This document shows positions 56,855 through 64,000 of a stretch of DNA of 64,000 bases, piece by piece; positions within the stretch are counted from its first letter, which is position 1, and every line of letters begins with the position of its first letter. The stretch is from contig NZ_RBZO01000009.1 of NCBI RefSeq assembly GCF_003628445.1, positions 62,001-126,000 of the forward strand, read 5' to 3'. The notes under the pieces were generated by a model. The model was not told the DNA's origin and searched no databases. It saw nothing but the letters and a program-made list of their open reading frames with translations. The position numbers and the translations under genes were made by a program. The stretch comes from Oceanobacillus bengalensis. GTDB taxonomy: Bacteria; Bacillota; Bacilli; Bacillales; Amphibacillaceae.

Positions 56855-56889
56855 AAGAACAGAATGATTTTTATTTCTGTTCTTTTTTG
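56855..56889 (+). terminator. Terminator downstream of the sco gene
   Basis: Stem GAACAGAA / TTCTGTTC with loop TGATTTTTAT, then TTTTTT. Confidence 0.83.
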
Positions 56890-57066
56890 CATTCATACTG
56901 TTTTCATTAAAATTGGTTCCTTTTTTTAGATATTTTCTACTATCTATCCTTAAGTAAAATTGCAATTCATTTCACAATTATTCCATTTTATCTTGAACTT
57001 GTACAAGCTTTACGGTACGATAGAATGGAGTAATCATATTAGCACGAGTAGAAAGGAGGAAAAATA

Positions 57067-57537
57067 ATGGAACAAAGTATTGATTTACCAGAGCTAGCTA
57101 AAGCGCTTTATACAATTAATCGTCATGCTAAAACAGCTCCAGAGCCACAGCATTTGTACTATATCAAGAAAGAAGCAATTAATAAACTACTAGAAGAAAG
57201 TAAAGCAAAAAAAGTAGGACTCCATTTTTCTGATCATCCGAAATTTAGTAATCAGCACTCCACTTTACTTGTCAAAGTAGACGATTATTATTTTCATATT
57301 CCCCCAACAAAAGATGACTTCAAAGAACTGGAGCATTTAGGTTCCTTAGATCAGAATTATCGGAATCCTCAAACGAAAATGTCCTTATCTAAAGCCAAGA
57401 AAATTATTTATAACTATATTAATTATAAGCCAGAAAGAAAGCAACCTTCCACGAAGCGAAGATATGTTTCTTCCTATTACACCCCATCTTCACTTGGAAA
57501 AATGGAATGGCCTCCCACACGTAAATCACATCGGTAA
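57067..57537 (+). CDS. ykyB: YkyB family protein
   Basis: Basic cytoplasmic protein of 156 residues matching YkyB: ELAKALYTINRHAKTAPEPQ at the start, GLHFSDHPKFSNQHSTLLVK in the middle, and a Lys/Arg/Tyr-rich tail. Function unknown. AAAGGAGG lies 7 nt before the ATG. Located near yku genes as in B. subtilis. Confidence 0.9.
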   Translation: MEQSIDLPELAKALYTINRHAKTAPEPQHLYYIKKEAINKLLEESKAKKVGLHFSDHPKFSNQHSTLLVKVDDYYFHIPPTKDDFKELEHLGSLDQNYRNPQTKMSLSKAKKIIYNYINYKPERKQPSTKRRYVSSYYTPSSLGKMEWPPTRKSHR

Positions 57538-57540
57538 CAA

Positions 57541-57573
57541 AAGAAGCATAGTCAGTGACTATGCTTCTTTTTA
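57541..57573. terminator. Bidirectional terminator downstream of ykyB
   Basis: Perfect stem AAAAGAAGCATAGTCA with its complement around a minimal loop, followed by TTTTT; between convergent genes. Confidence 0.87.
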
Positions 57574-57579
57574 CTTTCC

Positions 57580-57924
57580 TCATGTTTTTCTGATAAGATA
57601 GCGGATTCCACCATATAACCCTAATAGTACTCCAAAGATTGCAATTACTTTTAACAGCATATCTAATATCGTAAAAAAAGGCTGACTCATGGTTGGAACG
57701 AATATAGTAATGGTAAAGAATATTAAAATAACGAATAAACTACTAACGATGTAGCTTAGTAATTTTGCAGATTGTAATACCACAAACCACTCTATAAAGG
57801 GTTGTATTATAAAATAGCATACAAGTACCCCAATTATAATAAAAATTAAATAGACATGATTCTCATTTAAGCCGAGAGCAGAGAGATGTGATAACTTTAT
57901 AAACATTAGAAGGAAATACTCCAT
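57580..57924 (-). CDS. Hypothetical membrane protein (114 residues)
   Basis: Not recognised. Three hydrophobic stretches (about residues 24-46, 53-77 and 84-108) with a basic C-terminus IRYLIRKT. GGGG lies 11 nt before the ATG, a marginal distance. It ends just behind the ykyB terminator. Length and topology are ordinary; no motif suggests a function. Confidence 0.6.
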   Translation of the reverse strand: MEYFLLMFIKLSHLSALGLNENHVYLIFIIIGVLVCYFIIQPFIEWFVVLQSAKLLSYIVSSLFVILIFFTITIFVPTMSQPFFTILDMLLKVIAIFGVLLGLYGGIRYLIRKT

Positions 57925-58042
57925 TTCTAATTAAACCCCTTATCCGTTTTTATCTATCCTATCCTTATATTTCAAAAACTATACACATACGCTTTCAAAC
58001 CTTCTGAAATTTGTTATAATTCAATTAGAAAGGTGGGATTGT

Positions 58043-58927
58043 TTGAACAAAGCTGCTATTTTCATTATTATAGGGGCATCATTATGGGGAACAATTGGTT
58101 GGTTTGTTAAACACTTGTATGCACATGGTTTTACACCAATGGAGGTTGTAACGATTCGTGTATGGACCGCAGCTATTATACTAGTTTTCTTTGTCGCAAT
58201 AACGGCACCAAAGAAACTTCTATTACATAAAAAAGGCGACATCAAATACTTTCTAGGAACTGGAATCTTAAGCATTATATTCTTTAACTTCTGTTTGTTT
58301 AAAACAATGGAAATTTCAACCATTCCAATCGCAACCGCATTATTGTATACAGCACCTGCTATCGTAACGATGATCTCTTATTTCTTATTTAAAGAAGCTT
58401 TAACAAAGAGCAAAATAGTCTCACTACTTATTACACTTCTTGGTACTTGTTTCGTAGTAGGCCTTATCCCCCTTAATTTAGAAGTATTACAGTTTAGTAG
58501 TATTCTATTTGGCTTAGGGGCTGGAATAGGATATGCATTATATAGTATTTTCAGTAAGTTCGCCTTAAAGAAATATTCAAGTTTAATCATTACAACCTAT
58601 ACCTTTATCATAGCCTCGTTAACATTGATTCCGTTTTTTCCATTTTCAGAGAAGATGCCATTGTTGTTAGAGCCTTCTGTGCTTTTCTTTGCATTTGGTT
58701 TAGGGATATTACCTACTGCTTTTGCTTATATTGTCTACACCTATGGATTACAACAAACAGAAGCATCTAAAGCCTCTATCCTTTCCACAATCGAACCAGT
58801 AGTTGCGACGATAATTGGAATATTTATTTTCAAAGAGGCATTTTCTTTCATACAGATGATTGGGATGGGATGTATCATTGGGGCTGTCATCTTACTCCAA
58901 GCTTCTGGTAGGAGGAAAATAATCTAA
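58043..58927 (+). CDS. EamA-type (DMT superfamily) transporter
   Basis: Ten-helix permease of 294 residues made of two EamA repeats: GASLWGTIGWFVKHLYAHGF and PAIVTMISYFLFKEALTKSK in the first, and IEPVVATIIGIFIFKEAFSF in the second. Such carriers export amino acids or other small metabolites; substrate unknown. Start TTG at 58043 with AAAGGTGGG 5 nt upstream. Terminator at 58941. Confidence 0.87.
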   Translation: MNKAAIFIIIGASLWGTIGWFVKHLYAHGFTPMEVVTIRVWTAAIILVFFVAITAPKKLLLHKKGDIKYFLGTGILSIIFFNFCLFKTMEISTIPIATALLYTAPAIVTMISYFLFKEALTKSKIVSLLITLLGTCFVVGLIPLNLEVLQFSSILFGLGAGIGYALYSIFSKFALKKYSSLIITTYTFIIASLTLIPFFPFSEKMPLLLEPSVLFFAFGLGILPTAFAYIVYTYGLQQTEASKASILSTIEPVVATIIGIFIFKEAFSFIQMIGMGCIIGAVILLQASGRRKII

Positions 58928-58940
58928 AAGTTACTACATG

Positions 58941-58980
58941 AATAAAACAGAAATGGCTGTGCATTTCTGTTTTATTTTTA
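58941..58980. terminator. Bidirectional terminator after the EamA gene
   Basis: Perfect 14-bp stem AATAAAACAGAAAT / ATTTCTGTTTTATT, loop GGCTGTGC, followed by TTTTA; between convergent genes. Confidence 0.85.
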
Positions 58981-59007
58981 TCATTTACCCCATTTAGCAA
59001 TACATCA

Positions 59008-59160
59008 TCAAGATTGAAGTTCTTTCTCCTCTTTTTTTAATAGGTTCTTATGCTTCTTTTCTAAACGTAGCTCTATTTGTTTTATTCTATTTTCATCATT
59101 TAGTAATTCTTGTTTATTTTCTTTTACTAATTGCTCAAAGTTGAGAGATTTTGGTCTCAT
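59008..59160 (-). CDS. FbpB-type small basic protein
   Basis: Helical protein of 50 residues, starting MRPKSLNFEQLVKENKQELL and ending KKHKNLLKKEEKELQS. This matches the FbpB family (Fur-regulated basic protein B), which in B. subtilis assists the small RNA FsrA in the iron-sparing response. AAGGAG lies 8 nt before the ATG. A perfect dyad lies immediately upstream. Too short for common ORF cut-offs. Confidence 0.82.
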   Translation of the reverse strand: MRPKSLNFEQLVKENKQELLNDENRIKQIELRLEKKHKNLLKKEEKELQS

Positions 59161-59173
59161 ATGGCACACTCCT

Positions 59174-59200
59174 TATAATGTCTTAATTACATTATACCCT
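59174..59200 (-). promoter_or_regulatory. Operator-like dyad overlapping the fbpB-type promoter
   Basis: TATAATGT (59174-59181) and ACATTATA (59189-59196) are perfect inverted arms, spacer 7. On the minus strand the upstream arm is the TATAAT -10. It resembles but does not equal a Fur or PerR box (which have a 1-nt centre). No close -35 match. Confidence 0.5.
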
Positions 59201-59528
59201 ATTTTTCGACTTTTATGTCCAAATTATTTGAATATTTCACTAAAATTTTACATTTCTTATAAAAATGGTAATTAAGCTGGAACAAATACGAAATAATTTC
59301 TCACAAAAAAATAAAAAGCTGCACATACAGGCTTAGTCATAAATATATTACTCTAACAAAAGTATTAAATTAGCTTAATCTTCAGAATGAGATAGGTAAA
59401 GTGATAGTTTTTCTACTTTAGATGAAGGATATATGCACTTGACTTATGCATATAGTATGAACACTATTCAGAAGGGGTAAATCGCTTAGAAGCTTACCTA
59501 GAGAAGATATACTAAATTAGAATGATGA
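59201..59528. other. Intergenic gap between the fbpB-type and spo0E-like genes
   Basis: AT-rich, about 330 bp. Apart from the upstream part of the fbpB-type promoter I see no gene, hairpin or repeat here. Confidence 0.35.
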
Positions 59529-59702
59529 TTATTTTTGGTTTGATTCTTTTTCCTTCGTCTTTTCAAATTCATTTAATAGTCGATCTAGTTCCTGACTTAT
59601 CTCTATGGATTCTTTATCTGTTAATCCTTTCACTCCGGCAGTTTCTGTCATCTTTTTTCGTAATATTTCAATCTCAATCAGTATATTATTTAGTGTTGAC
59701 AT
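59529..59702 (-). CDS. Spo0E-like aspartyl-phosphate phosphatase
   Basis: Small helical-hairpin protein of 57 residues with the Spo0E signature SQELDRLLNEF at residues 36-46 and the first helix LNNILIEIEILRKKM. Such proteins dephosphorylate Spo0A~P and delay sporulation. GGGAGG lies 15 nt before the ATG at 59702, longer than usual, so translation may be weak. Isolated gene. Confidence 0.82.
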   Translation of the reverse strand: MSTLNNILIEIEILRKKMTETAGVKGLTDKESIEISQELDRLLNEFEKTKEKESNQK

Positions 59703-59748
59703 GATATTAAATAAAAGCCTCCCTGCTTTTAAAAATCGATTAGAAAAT

Positions 59749-59905
59749 GTTTAAAAAGTCTGGTAAAAATGACAAATCGAATTTCTAAGGTTACACTACT
59801 CTGCTACCCACATGCAAATAACGTACGCTCCGGTATCGTGAGCTACGCTGCCTTGTACTTCTCGGTCCTGTTTATCCACTTGTTGAACAAGCACTATTAT
59901 AATTT
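59749..59905. repeat. Probable second dispersed repeat upstream of the spo0E-like gene
   Basis: Begins with the motif shared with 44375-44414, then runs through a GC-richer part (59800-59885) with GCTC-CGGTATCGT-GAGC and CTTGTTGAACAAG dyads, contrasting with the AT-rich surroundings. Only the first 40 nt recur in this window, so the full extent as a repeat is inferred. Confidence 0.4.
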
Positions 59906-60031
59906 AGCATAGTAGTGTGATTATTGACAACCTTTTGATCAGATTTAGTTCATGGACACTCTTCTAAGAAATAATAGTCGATTCCTCGGGGGGACTATGC
60001 TACTATTATTATAATACTGATAAGGGAAGGA

Positions 60032-60565
60032 ATGTCTTCGGTGACAGAAACCAAGAAAAAAAACGAATGGTTAGAATGGGGAAAAGCAATTCTTATAGCT
60101 ATTTTAATAGCACTTTTTTTACGTTCTTTTATATTTGCGACATCTATCGTAGAAGGCGATAGTATGGATCCCACTCTCGAAGACGGTGAAAGAGTTATTT
60201 TCAATAAATTAATTTATCTATTGGATGACCCTAAACGTGGTGACATTGTAATTATCCAGCGCCCAGCAAAAAATTATGTGAAAAGAATTATCGGTTTACC
60301 TGGTGAAACAATTGAGATTAGTTCAGGTGATCTATATATAAATAATGAACAATATACTCAAAATTTTCTACCAGAGAAAGCGATATATCAATCAGATAAT
60401 TATGGGCCATTGACTATACCGGAAGACAGCTATTTTGTAATGGGGGATAATCGTTCGATTAGCAAGGACAGTAGGAATGGACTAGGTTTAATTTTAGAAG
60501 ATGAAATCATTGGAAAGTCAGAAGTTATTATTTACCCAATTAATGAGTGGGCTAGGACAAATTAA
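60032..60565 (+). CDS. sipS: Signal peptidase I
   Basis: Membrane-bound Ser-Lys peptidase (177 residues) that cleaves Sec and Tat signal peptides. One N-terminal anchor (19-38), then box B EGDSMDPTL with Ser44, box D KRIIGLPGE with Lys84, and box E MGDNRSISKDSRNGLG. Gram-positive type with a single anchor. The ATG at 60032 is close to AAGGGAAGG; the GTG at 60041 (10 nt spacing) is a valid alternative start. The symbol is generic: several paralogues usually exist. Confidence 0.9.
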   Translation: MSSVTETKKKNEWLEWGKAILIAILIALFLRSFIFATSIVEGDSMDPTLEDGERVIFNKLIYLLDDPKRGDIVIIQRPAKNYVKRIIGLPGETIEISSGDLYINNEQYTQNFLPEKAIYQSDNYGPLTIPEDSYFVMGDNRSISKDSRNGLGLILEDEIIGKSEVIIYPINEWARTN

Positions 60566-60590
60566 AGGGGGCAGCTTCCCCCTTTTTTTA
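60563..60590 (+). terminator. Terminator of the signal peptidase gene
   Basis: Stem AAAGGGGG / CCCCCTTT with loop CAGCTT and TTTTTTT, overlapping the stop codon. Confidence 0.88.
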
Positions 60591-60715
60591 TAAAAATAAG
60601 ACTTTATAAATTTTTGTACTTCGATTTCCTACGCAAGCACCTGTAATGCTTATGAGACTTCTCTCCCCTCATGATACGAGAAAATCAACATCAATTCGCT
60701 TTCGCTTTTCTTCAT

Positions 60716-60805
60716 CTATTTTTCATTATCTAAAATACAAGATCCTATGTTATAAGCTAGAATAGCAAAACAAGCAATACCAAATAAAACTTCTAATCCC
60801 GTCAT
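60716..60805 (-). CDS. Candidate 29-residue membrane peptide
   Basis: ATG at 60805, GGGAG 10 nt upstream, encodes MTGLEVLFGIACFAILAYNI then GSCILDNEK: one hydrophobic helix. It follows a 12-codon ORF by 16 nt on the same strand. No family recognised; support is only the ribosome site and hydrophobic pattern. Confidence 0.35.
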   Translation of the reverse strand: MTGLEVLFGIACFAILAYNIGSCILDNEK

Positions 60806-60821
60806 CTATGTAGCACTCCCT

Positions 60822-60860
60822 TCAAGTTATCATTGACCAGTAAAAGTCATCATACAACAT
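60822..60860 (-). CDS. Candidate 12-residue peptide ORF
   Basis: ATG at 60860, GGGAGG 6 nt upstream, reads MLYDDFYWSMIT then TGA, followed by AGGGAG of the 29-residue ORF. Could be a leader peptide or chance. A TATGAT hexamer lies 24 nt upstream without a good -35. Confidence 0.25.
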   Translation of the reverse strand: MLYDDFYWSMIT

Positions 60861-61014
60861 CGCTTCCCTCCCTTCTATCATATACCAATTGGATACTCGA
60901 AATAAAGAAAAATATGTTAAAATAAAGAAATAATCAAAATGAAAACATAAAACATTCAAAAAGCAGATGCTTGGCTTTTTGAACAACCTTTATAAGTTAA
61001 ACGGGGTGTCATCC

Positions 61015-62172
61015 ATGTTGCATTGCCCATACTGCGGCACAAGTGTTCATATTGAAGAAGACGAGTTATTTTGTATACATTGTGGTAAGAAACTACCATC
61101 AGATATGCATGAACGTGCAAACAATTCAAAGAAAAAAAATAAATATTGGCTACTTCCACTTTTTTCTCTCATCCTGTCAATCATCGCAATTGGGATTTAT
61201 CATTTAATGTTACAGAACCAAATTACCGATGCAAAGGAAGCTTATAATGTTGCTGAACAAGCTGCGTTAGAAGAGAATTATGAAGAGGCAATGACCGCTT
61301 TTAACGAGGCATTAGACCATCACAGCAACTTTAATCAAGCTGCCGTTTCATTAGAATTTGTTAAAAAGGCAATTGACATACAAGATTTACTCATAAAAGC
61401 AAATTCATTATCCGATAATGGTGAATTCCAACAAGCATTAGCACTTTTAACAGAAACGGAACAAGAATTAAAAGATTACACAGGAGACGCGGTTAATGAG
61501 CTAATCCACTCCATCCAATCACATCAAGAAACGATAAAGATGGCAAAAATCAGTGACGCTTTAAAGAAGGAGCCTACTATTGATGAACTTAAAATACTTC
61601 TTTGGGAATCAGAATCAGTGGGACAAGAAGCAGAGGATATTACAGAATCTATTCGACACCAAATAATTGATTATTCCTTTACTAAAGCAAGTGAATTAAT
61701 AAATGAAAAGCAGTTTAGGGAAGCTACACTTTTTGTTGAAGACGGGATGAAGTATGCTCCAAATTCTGAAAAACTGATGAGCATTAAAACGACCATCGAA
61801 AAAGAAAAAGTTGCTTTTGAAACAGCTGAACAACAACGCATTGAACAAGCTATGAGTATTGCACAAGAAGATTATGAGCTAAATGAAACGGACGTGGTAG
61901 AACTTGTATCCGCTACATTAAAAAGAGATAAGCAAGGGAATTTAGTCGTAAACGGAGAGGTAAAAAGTGTTGCAGAAATGCCAATAAATTCAATTTTAGT
62001 TGAGTATTCCCTTTTAGATAACGGAAACGAAATGATTGCAAACGAAGTGTTTGTCTATCCTGATACACTCTACCCAAATGAAAGTGGCAATTTTGAATTT
62101 ACCCATTTTAATACCAAAAAAATGAATGAATTAGAACTTAAAGTCACGAAAATTACTTGGTATACTGATTAG
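61015..62172 (+). CDS. Zinc-ribbon membrane protein with helical repeats
   Basis: Protein of 385 residues with a mosaic layout: an N-terminal zinc ribbon (CPYC at 4-7, CIHC at 20-23) in the cytoplasm, one membrane helix (about 46-66), an extracytoplasmic helical region with TPR-like pairs (about 75-300, e.g. EAALEENYEEAMTAFNEALD in spirit), and a beta-rich C-terminal domain (FxxM-type, about 300-385) ending KVTKITWYTD. The function is not known to me. ATG at 61015 with GGGG about 8 nt upstream. Encoded 33 nt before a trypsin-like protease, so the two probably act together at the membrane. Confidence 0.7.
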   Translation: MLHCPYCGTSVHIEEDELFCIHCGKKLPSDMHERANNSKKKNKYWLLPLFSLILSIIAIGIYHLMLQNQITDAKEAYNVAEQAALEENYEEAMTAFNEALDHHSNFNQAAVSLEFVKKAIDIQDLLIKANSLSDNGEFQQALALLTETEQELKDYTGDAVNELIHSIQSHQETIKMAKISDALKKEPTIDELKILLWESESVGQEAEDITESIRHQIIDYSFTKASELINEKQFREATLFVEDGMKYAPNSEKLMSIKTTIEKEKVAFETAEQQRIEQAMSIAQEDYELNETDVVELVSATLKRDKQGNLVVNGEVKSVAEMPINSILVEYSLLDNGNEMIANEVFVYPDTLYPNESGNFEFTHFNTKKMNELELKVTKITWYTD

Positions 62173-62205
62173 AATCGCTACAAACCGTCAAGTGAGGCGA
62201 AGAAA

Positions 62206-63345
62206 ATGCAAATAAGAAAATACCTGCCGATTACAATAACAATCTTTATTCTAATAATTGGGATTGGTGCAATGGTTACGATGTATTATAACTGGAAGTC
62301 ACAGGAAATAACAGTAAACAAACCAATGATTAATAAAGTCGTTTCTAGTAATGATCCTTTAAGCTTGAAATCAATCATACATGAGGCTGAAAAAAATGTC
62401 ATTCTAATTGAGGGACAAAATGAATTGAATACCATAACAGGATCTGGTTTTTTATTCAATGAAAAAGGTGATATCATTACAAACGCACATGTAATTAAGG
62501 ATGCTGAAGTAATTTATGTTCGAACAGCAAATGCAAGAACTTATCCTGCAGCAGTAGTTGGTATTAGTGAGGACATTGACATCGCTGTTATACGTGTTCC
62601 ACAATTAGCCAATGAAAACACCTTATCCGTTGAGACTGCAACATCTGCAGAAATTGGGGATGAGGTTATTGCACTAGGCAGTCCACACGGCTTTCAAAAT
62701 ACGGTTACATTAGGTATTATTTCAGGTACTTCCCGTAATTTCACTGTTGATGGATATGATTATTCTAATGTTTATCAAATTTCTGCACAGATTACGCATG
62801 GAAATAGTGGAGGACCGTTAATTAATCGAGAAACCGGGGAAATAATCGGTATTAACTCAGTAGGAACTGCGGACGGCACAATTGGCTTTAGCATACCGAT
62901 TATTGAAGTGATTGATCAAATTAACTTATGGTCGAATGAAGCTCAAAATGATCAGTTAGACTTTGCAAGTACTTCAGATATTATCAATACACAAAAACCG
63001 GAACTTTATATAGAGGATGCAGCCTATTTAGTAAATTACTTCCTAGAAAGTATTGAGATAAGAGATTACGTTAATGCATACTCCCTCCTTGGAAGTACGT
63101 TACAACTCGAAACGCCATATGCAATATTTAGAGATCAATATATTGATAATATTAATTTGCGTTACTCCGAAATGAATAGCAATGTAATGGAAAATAATCA
63201 GATTGAAACCTTAATCGACGTAACATTTGATACAAGAAGCGAAAGTGAACAAGAAGTCACTACAGAGACAGTCTCACTCACATTCACCATTGGCTATGAA
63301 AATGACCAACTAAAAATACTAAGAATAATGAGCGAAGAAATATAG
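62206..63345 (+). CDS. Membrane-anchored trypsin-like serine protease
   Basis: S1C-type (HtrA-like) protease of 379 residues: anchor helix (8-27), protease domain (about 55-235) with catalytic His95 (TNAHV), Asp125 (DIDIAV) and Ser201 (HGNSGGPL). Instead of a PDZ domain it carries a C-terminal alpha/beta domain (about 265-379) with ESIEIRDYVNAYSLL. This sets it apart from HtrA/DegP. GAGG lies about 9 nt before the ATG. Forms a likely operon with the zinc-ribbon protein gene. Confidence 0.85.
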   Translation: MQIRKYLPITITIFILIIGIGAMVTMYYNWKSQEITVNKPMINKVVSSNDPLSLKSIIHEAEKNVILIEGQNELNTITGSGFLFNEKGDIITNAHVIKDAEVIYVRTANARTYPAAVVGISEDIDIAVIRVPQLANENTLSVETATSAEIGDEVIALGSPHGFQNTVTLGIISGTSRNFTVDGYDYSNVYQISAQITHGNSGGPLINRETGEIIGINSVGTADGTIGFSIPIIEVIDQINLWSNEAQNDQLDFASTSDIINTQKPELYIEDAAYLVNYFLESIEIRDYVNAYSLLGSTLQLETPYAIFRDQYIDNINLRYSEMNSNVMENNQIETLIDVTFDTRSESEQEVTTETVSLTFTIGYENDQLKILRIMSEEI

Positions 63346-63461
63346 GTATCCTTAATAGCTGATGCATTTTTCAATTTTTTTGCCTAAACTAGGGAAATCG
63401 TCTAGACACAGGTTACACAGCCTACATATATTATAACTGTACATGTAGGAGGTGAAAGAGC

Positions 63462-63578
63462 ATGAGCTATTGTTACGGAGGATACGGCTATGGTGGGAAT
63501 TCTTACGGAAATAACTTTGCGCTAATTGTTGTGCTTTTCATCCTATTAATTATTGTTGGCGCAGCATTTTACTGCTAA
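63462..63578 (+). CDS. YjcZ-type small sporulation protein
   Basis: Peptide of 38 residues: Gly/Tyr-rich head [18 protein letters not shown] and a hydrophobic tail [20 protein letters not shown]. This is the YjcZ-like sporulation peptide family, several copies of which are usual in spore formers. AGGAGGTG lies 8 nt before the ATG. Own terminator follows. Confidence 0.85.
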   Translation: MSYCYGGYGYGGNSYGNNFALIVVLFILLIIVGAAFYC

Positions 63579-63585
63579 AGAAACA

Positions 63586-63630
63586 AATAGCTTGTGCTAT
63601 ATAAAGATAAGCACAAGCTATTATTTTTTT
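63586..63630. terminator. Terminator downstream of the YjcZ-type gene
   Basis: Perfect 13-bp stem AATAGCTTGTGCT / AGCACAAGCTATT with a T run on the plus strand; the ktr gene on the minus strand ends 92 nt further on. Confidence 0.87.
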
Positions 63631-63721
63631 GCCTTATACATAGGCTCTTTTATTATTTATTCAGGGAGTCGACTGCCCTCCACTCCAAAAGCGACAATCC
63701 TTTAGTAGACAGCCTTTAAGG

Positions 63722-64000
63722 CTAACCAATGATAATACGTTCCTTTGGATAATGATAATTGCCTTTTTTGTTCTTTGTTTTGAACATAAGTAAAAAGGTT
63801 AATATACCTACCCTTCCGATAAACATTAAAAACATAAGAATTATTTTACTAATGGTTGATAATTCACTTGTCATACCTAATGAAAGACCAACTGTTCCAA
63901 ACGCAGATGTTACTTCGAAAATAACATGCATTAGTGGAAAGGCTTCAATCTTGGAAATAACTAGGACACTTACAAATACGATAAACCCTGCCATGAGTGT
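63722..64000 (-). CDS. Trk/Ktr potassium channel membrane subunit, C-terminal part
   Basis: Only the last 92 residues are inside the window; the frame is open to the right edge, so the gene continues beyond 64000. Visible: a helix, the pore-like segment FEVTSAFGTVGLSLGMTSEL with the potassium-filter-type glycine in TVGLS, then MFIGRVGILTFLLMF and a basic end. This is the fourth pore repeat of TrkH/KtrB proteins, probably KtrB or KtrD, partner of the KtrC encoded at 48.3 kb. Confidence 0.88.
   Translation of the reverse strand, partial: TLMAGFIVFVSVLVISKIEAFPLMHVIFEVTSAFGTVGLSLGMTSELSTISKIILMFLMFIGRVGILTFLLMFKTKNKKGNYHYPKERIIIG

Overview
The window looks like a chromosomal segment of a low-GC, endospore-forming Bacillaceae bacterium, probably close to Oceanobacillus, Virgibacillus or a relative. 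This is inferred from gene content and order: bacillithiol synthesis (bshC), a caa3 oxidase cluster (ctaA, ctaBCDEFG), sporulation-type proteins (YlbJ, YlaJ-like lipoprotein, YlbO/RsfA, Spo0E-like, YjcZ-like) and order that follows the Bacillus subtilis ylb-yla-ykt-pdh-ykr-yku stretch in reverse. I cannot name a species. No rRNA, tRNA, CRISPR array, prophage or transposase gene was found; most of the window is conserved chromosomal backbone.

Layout. 1-2456 (minus) is the start of the division/cell-wall cluster mraZ-rsmH-ftsL-pbpB; pbpB runs off the left edge. A repeat-filled gap precedes bshC and a DUF3397 gene. 5.5-18 kb is the ylb block: ylbP, ylbO, an enoyl-CoA hydratase-like gene, rpmF-yceD, tmcAL, ylbL, ylbJ, coaD-rsmD, ylbG, ylbF-ylbE-ylbD-ylbC and a YugN-like gene. 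18-26 kb is the respiratory block: ctaM, ctaG and ctaBCDEF (minus), with ctaA divergent. Pyruvate carboxylase and ftsW follow, then ylaN, the ylaJ/ylaI/ylaH/ylaF remnants of the yla cluster without typA at its usual place, suhB and yktB. 36-44 kb carries a nitronate monooxygenase-like gene, an SR1-like RNA encoding an SR1P-like peptide, a BCCT transporter and pdhABCD. 44-49 kb has ykyA, def, rpoY-rnjA and ktrC. 49-54.8 kb has a heterodimeric ABC exporter, ykuV, ykuS and a c-di-AMP-binding CBS protein gene. 55-64 kb has a Tat-exported phosphoesterase, Sco, ykyB, an EamA transporter, FbpB-like and Spo0E-like small proteins, signal peptidase I, a zinc-ribbon membrane protein paired with a trypsin-like protease, a YjcZ-like peptide and the end of a Trk/Ktr potassium channel gene.

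How the genes connect. Pyruvate dehydrogenase, pyruvate carboxylase and the SR1-like RNA (with a CcpN-type site in its promoter) make a central-carbon node around pyruvate. CtaA, CtaB, CtaG, CtaM and Sco supply heme A and copper to the caa3 oxidase encoded beside them. KtrC, the KtrB/D-type fragment and the CbpB-type protein are all potassium or c-di-AMP linked. RNase J1, RpoY and RicF/YlbF belong to RNA synthesis and decay.

The most unusual material is not protein coding. Four intergenic copies (2.7, 12.8, 31.9 and 49.0 kb) of a roughly 410-480 bp, relatively GC-rich, modular palindromic repeat with inverted ends lie in the window; two share a 163-nt stretch differing at one base, in opposite orientations 36.5 kb apart. 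Other points are a homogenised 51-bp minisatellite, a 14-codon ORF inside a ribosome-site-sequestering hairpin upstream of rsmD, a 15-bp terminator palindrome that gives two convergent proteins the same C-terminal residues, and several very small ORFs with good ribosome binding sites.
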